From the NCBI GenBank assembly GCA_013115135.1, contig JABANP010000217.1:1-64000 (forward strand): a stretch of 64,000 nt of DNA. The letters run 5' to 3'. Positions 52,664 through 62,839 of the stretch are shown piece by piece. The notes beneath the pieces were generated by a model. That model had not been told where the DNA came from. It searched no databases and saw nothing but the letters and a program-made list of their open reading frames with translations. The translations under genes were made by a program, and so were the position numbers. The stretch's first letter is position 1; each line of letters starts with the position of its first letter. This DNA comes from Perkinsus olseni. Taxonomy: Eukaryota > Perkinsozoa > Perkinsida > Perkinsidae.

Positions 52664-55600
52664 TTACCCAATAAAACGCTCCAGCTCACTACGCCGTACC
52701 GGCATATGAATAACACAGATAGACCTGGGCTTTGAACCATGCTCGGCCGCATCAATTACAAGTAATCTCACAGAGTCTGTGATTCCAGAGGCAGGTTCTC
52801 CGATGAATTGCAGAGGGATCTGATCATAAGATACTTGGTCTTCCTTCGTGAACGTCAGCCAACACCAACGCCCCTTCGTCAAGAGGGTACAGTGAACTAC
52901 TAAGGAGCCCGTACAGCACTGCGCGACCTACATAGAATGAATAATCAATGCCCGGCACTAGAGTCGGTAGCCGCATCTGCGGGGTGTCAACGCTGTACCT
53001 GAATGAAGGCCGCCTCGGGGTATCAGATTCCCCGACTGGTGATGGGACGCGAGGCGTACGACGCCCATCTGGCGATCTCTGGCGACGCTCGGCGACATTC
53101 GACCATCGCTTCATCCGGCCTGGAAATTGACGCAGTGACGGACGAGTGTCAGCAGAGCTGACTCAGCACCCCAGGCTGGGGTCCCCAGCTCACTCTGATC
53201 GAAGATACTTTCTACTATCATGTCAGCTCTGCGTGTTCTAGTACTATGATACGGTCCACTGCTTCTTACAGGGTAATCTCATTGTTAATAGCAGCTGAGG
53301 TTCGGCAGTACCGCAAGATGCCTTACAGCTGCGTGTTAGGGATGGTCAAGAGAAGCATATCAGTCAGAAGCCGCCCTCCGCCTCTCGCCGTTATTGAGAC
53401 GCTCAGCCGGAACAGTGGACCCATGCCTTGAACCTGATATAGGAGAAGTTGCCACAGCTAAGGGACGACGGGCCCAATAGTAAGCTCTGAGAAATCACAT
53501 AAAAAGCTGGAAAGGTCAAGCACAGCCACATACTTCATACAGTGATGTGCTCAAATTAGGATACAACCTGCATACCATACGCGGACCAACCACCGGATAC
53601 CTACCGAAGCCTTGACGTCTATCTTATCGTCTGAGCCGGAAGACTGCACTCTGGTGATTTGCCCTCTACGGCTAGCCGAGAGAATCTTCACATATTCGCG
53701 GGCAGTGCCTGACGAGACGCAACAAGCAAACTATCCACTAATGGACCCCTCCCTGTGGATCGAGTTTTACACTGCAAAAAAAGGAAATTTTTTTTGCGTT
53801 CTCAGAAAAAGTACATTATATCTGATTTCGTTTGACACAGGTTGCAAGGTTTTACTGTTTTACCATCAGATCAAACCGCAAACCCCCAAAGCAGTACACC
53901 GTCCTTACGAAGCCGCAGCTTGCATAGATCTCGTTGAAAGGCTCTGTGAATCTCCACAGGCTGCTCCCTCTCCCTCTCAGTCTGTTCTATATACAACCGC
54001 GTCTTCTTTGGCACCTGTCAGGGGATGTGGAATGGGACCCCAACCCTCCAGGAATCTACGTTCAATGGGATATCCTGCTCAGGGGGAGGACCCGCAGTGG
54101 AACCCTCTTTTGTATTCAGCTTGACGTCTCCTGAAGGACGGCAGTGACATAACGTGATGAGGACTTCCCTCTTATGCAAATAATCTCATATAACACTAGC
54201 AGCGTTCCGCTACGAACTCCTTCATACCCTTCTGATAAGCGATTCAACAGAGAGGGCTCGAGCACTCAGCCTCAGGGCATGTACTGCGTCCAAGTCGGTG
54301 GTCGATGAGGGCGCCGAGACGACTGCCGCGCTCCCGTTGGCCCAGTACTGGCTCACTTTGAAGGATCTTCAATATCACAGCTCCGGCTTTGGTAGAGACC
54401 GCCATCGTGGCCTCTTCCCGGCCATATGGCCCCAGACACACACCAGCAACCATATGCCCACCTCTCAACGTTATGGTATTGACCTGGCTCGTACGCATGC
54501 ACATGTCATCGAACACTCTAGGAAGGAGAACTCACTAGATGCTTGCCGTTGTACAGACGTATCTCGCCATTGCGCAGGGCCACAACGAGCACTTTCACTG
54601 AGGGAAAATGGAGGCTGTGTAATCACCCAGGAGAACCAACAGACGCCAACCAACTGGACGATGAACGGGATTGTCGAGGCACGCTGGTCCAAGCGGTCAT
54701 TACTAGCGGCTTCTTGCGACCATCTTGCAACTACCGTAATAGCAGACACATACTTGTTCCAGTCGTCTCCCAACTGAACTCCTCCATCGCGAGTATCGGG
54801 GCCGGCATGAGTAACGCGTGCATCTTCTTACCCTTCACATGGTAGCAATGCAGCCTAAAGTTCATACCTCGAAGGAGCATGATATTTTATGTTGTCACGA
54901 AAGCCGCGGTTGCTGCAAGATGATAGACTCCATACCACAGGATCTACACAGCCTCCCCTGCCTGTAGATCTGGTCTGATACACCGTCTCTCCACTTTTAC
55001 CACACAGACAATATTCTCACCCTCGCACCCGCTACTATCCGCCTGGCCGAAAGACCGCTATCCAGAGAGAAGAATACTCTCTCAGAGAAGTTTGGAAATG
55101 GCTAATCGCAAGTCTTGAAATATCAGCGAAGTCCACGAGGCGAGCGCCGGACTGTCTAGATGGTTTCGTCAGGTCGTTATGCAATACTCCGTAGGAACAA
55201 GCCAACTAAGTCCTCGAGGCCCCGGCCAAAAGACTCCGACTGAATCCAAGGGCGAAAGGTATTACGAACGGTCAAAATACCTATCGCGTCTCTGAGGTCG
55301 AAAGGTGCTGTGCGCAGAGAACATGCAACCAAGTGCATACGAAGCGAAGTAGCAACCTACATCCAACATAGATCATCTTGCCCAGCTTCACCAGCCCCGC
55401 AGGCATCGCGTCCAGGCTGATTTTCACATTCATAACCTGCGCAGCGAGAATCTCGTTCCACAAACATAACGCTGAGACCGTTTTTAGTAGACTCATTCGT
55501 TTCTGAGTACTACCAATGCCCTGCTTGAGAATGATTCGAGAAAACGCCACTGGCAAGAACCAGCAGTTGCAATTTTTTCCTTGCAATTTTCAGTGGCTTG

Positions 55601-58600
55601 ACCATTATGACCCAGCTAGGGGTGGGCACTGCTTTCGTTTCGGTTGGTTCGGTTTGGTTCGGTTCGCCGCAAAACCTAACCAAAATACGATGCCCGATTC
55701 GGTTCGGGCTCTGCACCGATTTCGGTTCGTCTTTTTTGTCGAATTCGGTTCGTTTTTGTCGATTTCGGTTCGCTGTCGGCCGATTTCATGCATGCTGCAT
55801 CAATGCATGCATGTATGCTTGGAGTGGGTGTGACCTCCTATTTAGCACCGTTAGTCTAGTAACGGTGCGAGGCTCACTATAGAGCTTCCAGCGATGTGCG
55901 ATGGCTGCACTGAGTCCTATGATTGGACCAGCCGAACCGAATCAGCCGAAACGAACCAACCGACTTCACTACAACCGAACTCGGCGAACCGAACTCGCCG
56001 AAACAATCTCGGGGGCATCGAACCGAATCGCACCGAACTATGATTTTATCTTTCGGTGCCCACCTCTACACCCAGCAGTTGCAAGAAAATCCTTGCAATT
56101 TTCGGTGGCTTGACCAGCATCACCCATTGCGCGCTGCTCATCAACAACACATTGCGCGTGCGTGCAAGCTCGAGTATCCTACGGCAAGGTGCTACTCCTA
56201 CCTGCCCGTTCTTAATAGACAGTATTGCCCCTCCTCTAGTCGCTATAACAATGCGGTACTCAAGATCAAAGACGCCGCTCACAGCCATCAAGGCGGGCAT
56301 GGAGCCCTCCGGAAGATCAACCTGACAGCAGCGAGAACCAGCCAACCTTGAATGAGAACTCATCCCCCACTTTAGCGGCTATTCCCGTCAGACCAGAGTT
56401 GAGCACAAACACAGTGCCAGATTCACAGGCAGCTACCAACAAGGACACCGCATTCTTCGAGTTCTGATTCTTCTTCAGTGCCTGCGATAAAAGTGTGGCC
56501 TTCACCGATTCGAGATAACTCACATCAAGACAAGTTATCGTCTGCGATGTCTGCAGCAAGGCGGCGTCGTCAGAGGCCTCTACCTGACACGGAAGGTACT
56601 CTCCACCTCACGCGCGGTCAAGAAAGCGTGCTCGGAAATCCAAGAGAATTCGGATTTCACGCAACTGGAGCCTTCAATACGGAAAAGCAAATGGATAGGC
56701 GTAGTTGCAAGAGAGTAAGAGAACTCATGCAATTGCTGACACCATCTGAAACAGACGAGATCATCAATACCGAAAGTCGAGAAAGGACAGGTAAAAACTA
56801 GTGCAGTAATGACCATATTTGAATGCTTTCTGGAGACGGACCACGGGTGCGACTGCAAACTCGAACAACTGCGAGAATACTTTCACAAACAACCAAGATC
56901 CCGCACGTCGAAGATTCGAGCACGACTCAGCCTGGCGGAATGCAAAGCACAGTAGGCGAGACGCATTGCGAACGATTACTTGCAGAACCTCATTGAGCAG
57001 ACCTTCCATCAGCCTTGGGTTCTCCGCGGTCGCCAGTATGTCCTGCGCTCGAACGGATATGTTCCTGAGAGTCGCAGCGTCGACCCGCTCGACACGCCAT
57101 CCGAGCCGCCTGAGCTCACTTCCCAGACTCTCTCAGCTCCTGCAGGCGACCCAAGTAGAGAGCGACGTCCAAGTCGTCAGGCAGACGGGGGCTGGCAAAC
57201 ACCGAAACAATCTCTCTTTCCACGGCACGGCCAAGGGCAAACCGTGATCAGCGCCGACACACATGCTGGATGTGACATCCAAGACCGATCGGCGATCTGA
57301 CTCTTCCCTATTCGTGTTCTATTGGACACTATGCAGAAGGCCCTTGAGCTCATGGCGGTAAAACGGAGGGCGCCCTTCCGAAATCTCCCAAATGAGTTTT
57401 CACTTCTCACATCTTAGTAAGATGTGAGAAGTGGAAACTCATGATGAGAAGATGACCTTACCACAGGCTGGTTAGGCGGAAGAACGCGTCTTCCTTGGGA
57501 GCATCGGAACGTTGAAGATCTCACCCCCAACGACGGCCAACGGAATCTCTCAATTTCTCATCAGATTTGTAGACGCCTCGCGTCGCCCAGAGTTCCTAAT
57601 GATCACCCAAGTACCTCTCCGCTGCATCTTCGTCTAGTTCTGGAAGAGCCAAGCCACTCTCCTCAGCCTCATATCGATCAGAGCGACGACACTTCAAGGC
57701 GGCGGAGCGGAAATCCTGAGAACCCGACTGAAGGCGGTGAGATTTTTGTGCTCTCGTGCAAGGGATGGAGGTCATCAGAGCCGTTCTCGGCTGTCAACAG
57801 AAGGGAGAAAAACGATCGAACCGTTACAACTCGGCACCCCATAAGAATGAAAGCAACTACACTTAGCGCCAAACTAGGAAAAACTCGCCTCTACTCAATC
57901 TCAAATGTCCCTACAAAAGCTAGATTTTCTCGCTCCCTGAAAAGTTCGGAAGAGCTCATGGACTTACGCCAGGACGACGAATCGTCCCAATTTCCCCCGA
58001 GCACTGTGCGGCAGCATCCGAAAGTGTGAACTCGGGTGCACTAATGATTCGGCGACCTCGTACCCGTCGGAAAGAGATGAATCAGTGCTCAACGTATATA
58101 CACGAAATACATGCTCGGATCTCGTATATTACAACTCGTGAAAGGCTCCGGTCGTTAAGCGCCCACCACTACCGAAGTCCTCGGTCCCTACCCACAACTT
58201 AAAGTAGAGACTAAGACAGCGGCCATACGCTATGAGTGGACTATGACTACCATCAGCCACGATCTTAATCATACCGTAAATCACGCATCCAGCCCTCCTC
58301 ACCTGCCAGATGGCTAGCTCTTCAGCGGTTGCCTCGATGGCGGGAAGGGTGAACTGAGAAGGGACCGAGGTTATCAGACGTCCCTTCCCGGAGAAGCATT
58401 CAACATTTTAAATTAAGCGCTATTCCGGTCCAACCGGAGAAACTGAGAAGTAAATAATCTAATAATTCTGACAATGAGCGCGATCGCTAACCAGAACTAC
58501 GAATCTCGAAAAGACACTACCAGCGGAAGTAAACTTCCTCTTACCTTCAGATGAGGTTTGAGAAACCTATACACGAACAAGTCGGCGCCAGACGCTACCG

Positions 58601-59145
58601 CGATACCTGAGTCATCAAATAGTTGAGAGTTTCGGTAGAGGACCGACGGTCCTACTGGGGACTGCGGCGTCGGACGATGGGTAGAAGGGTTGTAGAGCTG
58701 TCGGTATGGCTGGCAGAAGCTGCTCCCAGGCCACCTTCGTACCTGTTCCGTTCTGATCGCGTCAACCGAGTGGCCAACTAGCATTCATGCGAACTCCTCG
58801 ACGTTGAAGGGATTGATGGAAGTCCGATCATTGTGAAAGACGAGCTTGAATCGGTTCTCTTAAAAAGCGTATAAGGGACACTATTTGCGTTTGCACAGGG
58901 TGTGCGATAACTGAACTCTCAAAGCACCGCATGCAACCTCCGCGCTCACCCTGATAAACTCGAATCCGTCTCTTCCTGTCAACCATGATGAGCCGGCCCT
59001 CCCCAGAAGCGTCAATATCGGCCATACCTGACCATCTGGCTGAACTGGTGAAGGAGTGGTACTTACACATTTGCTGGGAGTAGGATACGAAGTCGGCCGA
59101 TGGGCACTCCCATGCATCGATCCAAACACGTTGTGATGAGTCCAT
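52664..59145 (-). CDS. BBSome subunit BBS1, multi-exon
   Basis: The start is [19 protein letters not shown] (ATG at 59145), then [20 protein letters not shown]. Further exons match BBS1 in order: [20 protein letters not shown] (about 58600); a helical stretch (56.9-57.1 kb); [46 protein letters not shown] (about 55400); [17 protein letters not shown] (about 54560); [20 protein letters not shown] (about 54430); [20 protein letters not shown] (about 53420); [16 protein letters not shown]; and [17 protein letters not shown], ending at 52664. Together these are the N-terminal beta-propeller and the C-terminal gamma-adaptin-ear-like part. One intron is only 25 nt (56322-56346). A hAT MITE lies in the intron at 55617-56068. 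Role: cargo trafficking to the flagellar membrane, so the organism makes flagellated cells. Not every exon edge is resolved. Confidence 0.88.
53169..53188. repeat. 14-bp palindromic insertion, X = CCCCAG
   Basis: X, g, X', t, X, exact, within a BBS1 intron. Confidence 0.92.
55565..55608. repeat. direct repeat outside the MITE, left copy
   Basis: AGTTGCAA...CCTTGCAATTTTCAGTGG then CTTGACC, repeated at 56077-56120. It is too long and too diverged to be part of the target duplication, so it predates the insertion. Confidence 0.75.
55617..56068. mobile_element. hAT-type MITE in a BBS1 intron
   Basis: The ends are TAGGGGTGGGCAC and, inverted, TAGAGGTGGGCAC, typical of hAT elements. Both sides have subterminal GGTTCGG repeats in opposite orientation. 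The flanking 8-mers GACCCAGC (55609-55616) and CACCCAGC (56069-56076) are a target duplication with one mismatch. No transposase is encoded. Confidence 0.85.
56077..56120. repeat. direct repeat outside the MITE, right copy
   Basis: Partner of 55565-55608, several substitutions. Confidence 0.75.
57392..57442. repeat. long hairpin in a BBS1 intron, 25-bp arms
   Basis: The arms 57392-57416 and 57418-57442 pair with one mismatch around a single G. The left arm starts ATGAGTTTTCACTTCTC. Confidence 0.92.
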
Positions 59146-59169
59146 GAGTAAGAGTGAAACGGAGGCAAG

Positions 59170-59640
59170 CTACATACACCCCCTCCCCGCGCCCTTTCAA
59201 AGGCCGCTTTGAAATTGACCCGAACGTCCGTTGAATATCCTTCGAACGCAACAGGACGACCACAAGAGGCGTGCCCTATAGTTCGAAAGTGGCTCCCAGT
59301 AGGAGCCAAGGATATTCCGGCGGCATTTCGTACCCACACCCTCCCCGCTACTTTCCGAATGCCGCTTTGAAACTGAGTTGAACGTTCATCAATGATCCTT
59401 TGAACGCAACTGGACGAACACAAGAGGCGCGTCCAAAGATCCGAAGGTGGTTCCCAGGAGCGTCTTCTACCATCCATGAGGAAGGCTACAGTGGCGGTAT
59501 CAGTAATCCACCCCCCACCCGTTCACGCCGAAAGCTGCTTCGCTGTTGAACTGAGCCTTCTGGGGCACCGGAGTGATTAATCCGAAACACGGGAGCGGTG
59601 TTAGATAGAGTATGTTGTTCCCAGGAGCGACTTCTACCAC
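59170..59640. repeat. three diverged ~150-bp tandem repeats upstream of BBS1
   Basis: Each unit has CCCTCCCCGC or similar, then GCYGCTTTGAAAYTGA, CGAACGCAACWGGACGAMCA, and ends GTGGYTCCCAGKAGCG. The third unit is truncated. They lie directly 5' of the BBS1 start and could carry promoter activity. Confidence 0.65.
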
Positions 59641-59719
59641 GTTCAATATCATCCGGGGTCGACGATCCGGAGAGGGCTCGGCGAGACTTTAGAAGAGCTT
59701 CGTCGGTTAGTGCTGAACG

Positions 59720-59797
59720 ACACCCTGACAGTCAGGGTGTTCCAAGAATTAGCATTCGGATTCAGGCAGGGCCTGACTGAATCCGAATGCTGATTCT
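59720..59797. repeat. two adjacent hairpins
   Basis: ACACCCTGAC, a, and its exact complement (59720-59740) is followed by a second hairpin with 25-bp arms (59745-59769 and 59773-59797) and two mismatches. Confidence 0.85.
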
Positions 59798-59799
59798 TT

Positions 59800-61024
59800 C
59801 GCGTGACACCACTCGGTGATGTGCAGTGCTGGTAGCCGACCCGAACTACTTGCCGAGGTCCACGAACTTATCGCAACGATGAGAATTTTAATTCGGCCCA
59901 GCGCCACTGATGCAAGTCAATGACTGTTATAACTGGTAACTCGACGACACTATCAAGTACGAGAAACAGCAGATCATGAACAGCAATCGATGAACCCTCC
60001 CATGCATCGAACCAGTCACGTCTACTTACGTGCCGTTCCCCAAAACTTAACCAGCCTTTTCACATTCACAAGGCTCGGCAAAGGCAAAGCTCTCTCATAA
60101 AAGGTCGCAACCCACTTCAGTCCCGTACCATATCCTCGTGGTTAATTCTTCGCGAGGATGACGAAAACCTCGCAACACCTAGCCTAGTCGGGAATCCACA
60201 TTCTCAATTCCGCATGGACTTTCACTCTCAGTTTAACGAACGGCGTGAACCCAGAGAAGAACTCATAGGCATATGCAAAGTCTTCCCACCCATAGGGGTC
60301 CAGTCTACGAAGAAGCTTTGCTCAATGACCCTCCCTCTCTTCTCGAAATTATCTTCCAAACGAAAATCCAACATCTTATTGTCCCACTTGATCGCACAGT
60401 GGTTATCAGGAGTCACAGATACTTCACCGAGGAACTGTTCACGAAACTTCAACAATACTGTCTAGTATTGTAAGACTGCATCTGAAAGGCTTTCGCTGCT
60501 TGCGAGTGCTGAGGCGCCAGAAGTGAAAGGGTGATAGTCGGCAGTGTCACCCTTTAGGGTTTCCCTTCGATTTCGTACTTCACCCCTCATCGAAGAGATT
60601 TTGGTAGGCTAGGCAAAGAATCCTCAGAAGGGTCCCCTTCATAACAGCTGTGTCGGTCCAACACTGTCAGGCAAGCTACTTGGTGCAGGTACGGGCGCGT
60701 TATTTCGTCAGAAACTGCTATACGGGCCCCACTACGAGCCTCACAGAGGGACACAATCAAAACATCTCTCGATTCACAACTTGTGAATCACAGGTATGAA
60801 CGGAAAGCGCAGCTAAGTTGGTTCAGCCAACCATTCGCCACTCGGGATATTTTCGACTCTCTGTTGAACTCTGTTAGACACACCTGCGGTAAGAAGAGGT
60901 TGGCGTTTCGTTATAGACTCATAGGAAAGGTTCGTAGCCGCCTTGGAGAGCGTCTTGCTTGAACTTGACGATCTTGAACAAACTTGAAATCCTGACGCAT
61001 CTTTACTCTCGCTCGCCCTGTGCA
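59800..61024. other. intergenic, no gene recognised
   Basis: Short overlapping frames only. One palindromic insertion with a mismatch at 60774. Confidence 0.45.
60774..60793. repeat. 14-bp palindromic insertion, X = TCACAA, one mismatch
   Basis: X, c, X', a, then TCACAG. Confidence 0.7.
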
Positions 61025-61734
61025 ATGGGAGTTCAAGGGCGAGCGAGACTTTCTCGGGTATCTCGAGATACATTTCGAATTTCGCGACTGATGCAGGTTC
61101 ATCGCGTCAAAATCGGCCTCGGTCCAGTTCCTCGCGGACCGAAGGCGACAAGCAAGAGGAAGCTTTGCGCCTGGGATGGGTGCCTAAAGCAGGTAAGCAA
61201 CTGCGACTCAGGTTTGTACTGTAAACTGTTTTCCTTCTTCAGGCTCGCGACGGAAGCTTGCACTGCATCGGCCACGGCGGTGGTCGTCGGTGCAAGTTTC
61301 CAAACTGCACGAAGGGCGCCGTGGGCAGCAGCGATTTTTGCAAGGCCCACGGCGGAGGGAGGAGATGCACTGCGGAGGGCTGCACCACCGCTGCCCGCCC
61401 AGGCCCCCGGCAACTGTGCCAAAAGCACGGCGGTCGGGAGCCTAGGCGGGTTGGTGGTAGAGGTAAGTCTGGGTTGGCCACCCACAGAGAAGGTATGGTC
61501 GATGGGAGGTGGTTAGTCTATTCGGATTTAGACTCGCCTAGCTTTGCGCAGGAGTTGGTGGACATTCCTGCTTCTTCTTCTCAGGTTAGTGATCTGACGC
61601 TGGCGGTCGAAGACGGGAAGGGGGACATGACCATTTGGAGAGTGGACAAGGCTGAGGAAGAAATTGTTTTAAATGCTCTTGGTGATGGTTTTGTTTTACT
61701 TGATATTCCTCCTCAGGTACCGCAAGAAGGTTAG
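61025..61734 (+). CDS. protein with three tandem CCCH 'HGGG' zinc fingers
   Basis: Two exons joined over a 50-nt phase-0 GT-AG intron (61193-61242). Starts are possible at 61025 or 61091; I use the first. The fingers are C-x4-C-x10/11-C-x2-H: CAWDGCLKQ|ARDGSLHCIGH (split by the intron), CKFPNC...FCKAHGGGRRC, and CTAEGC...LCQKHGG. A basic stretch precedes them and GREPRRVGGRGKSG follows. The C-terminal 90 residues are acidic (VDIPASSSQVSDLTLAVED). This finger type occurs in WRKY19-like and related oomycete/alveolate nuclear proteins. A DNA- or RNA-binding role is likely but not shown. Confidence 0.8.
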
Positions 61735-61991
61735 AGCCTCTAACTTAGAGGTCGAAGAATGAAGATGTAATTCACGATCCGCATGACCGCTGTTGATTAT
61801 GTATCCTCTGTCCTTGATTGTTGTGTTGTATGAGTCTTGGGGCCGCCCTGATGGGGCCTAGTGGTAGAACGTCTTTCAAGATCGCCCGCTACAGAAACTT
61901 GATTAGAGTGATTCCGAGTAACTCGTGGCCCGAGTCTCGAGCCAAGGTCTCGAGCCTCGAGATCTTAGTGTCGTGTTATGGTCACCACATG

Positions 61992-62026
61992 GCGGTAAGC
62001 AGTTCCGCCGCGGAACTCCTTACCGC
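61992..62026. repeat. hairpin, 17-bp arms, one mismatch
   Basis: GCGGTAAGCAGTTCCGC, c, then its complement with one C-C mismatch. Confidence 0.88.
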
Positions 62027-62100
62027 GGATTCCGCGGCGCGGAACTTTCGCGGCACCGCCTGAGAGCGACGCAACATTTCCCACCTCACTGTTGACTAAG

Positions 62101-62120
62101 TCTCAAGTTGAGACTCTCAA
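62101..62120. repeat. 14-bp palindromic insertion, X = TCTCAA
   Basis: X, g, X', c, X, exact. Confidence 0.92.
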
Positions 62121-62152
62121 CTCTAAAGTTTCAAGTTGGCGCCAACACTGAC

Positions 62153-62172
62153 TTCAAGACTTGAAGTTCAAG
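62153..62172. repeat. 14-bp palindromic insertion, X = TTCAAG
   Basis: X, a, X', g, X, exact. Confidence 0.92.
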
Positions 62173-62819
62173 TTGGGACCCTCATAGTGAACGCAAGCCA
62201 TAGTGCAATGTACGACGCACATAGTATTAGATCTCAGTGGTTTCTTTAAGGAACTGTAAAGAACTTCCTTGCAGTTACAGCTCCAAAGACTTTTGCAGTT
62301 CAGACTCTAAGACTAACATTGAGACTTTCCCTATTCTTCATGGCATGCGTGCCACTAGCAAGATTCCAAGTTTCGGTACATGTTGCAAATTGCAAAACTC
62401 TTGTACGTAGTAGCGCTCGCCCGAAATAGGACCAGATTCCATCTTGACACCCTTGCATTGAACTCTGCGCTTCAAATTTGAAAGCTTCAACTTGAAACCT
62501 AGTATAGATTTGTTCTGATTGAAGAGTCTGGCTACTTACCATGCTTTACACCCCGCTGAGGAGATGTTGCGTCCGGCGCTTGTTGCTCACTTGCGTTGTG
62601 AAATGGAGCTTTTCACATGCCTACTCATTGTTATTGCCACGGCCCACTTGAGCGTATCGCATGTAAGGGCGATAAGCTCTGAGGTTGTAATATCCGGCAG
62701 TAACGCCTGAGTTGAGTTGAGTAAAAACATAACTGCTTTGCGTGCATGCTGGTGAGCTGGAGCCTTGAAATTGGAACATTCCTGAGTTCCAAACTCTCCC
62801 GGCGGTATTTTCTCTGGGT

Positions 62820-62839
62820 CTTGAAGTTCAAGGCTTGAA
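62820..62839. repeat. 14-bp palindromic insertion, X = CTTGAA
   Basis: X, g, X', g, X, exact. X here is the reverse complement of the X at 62153. Confidence 0.92.
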
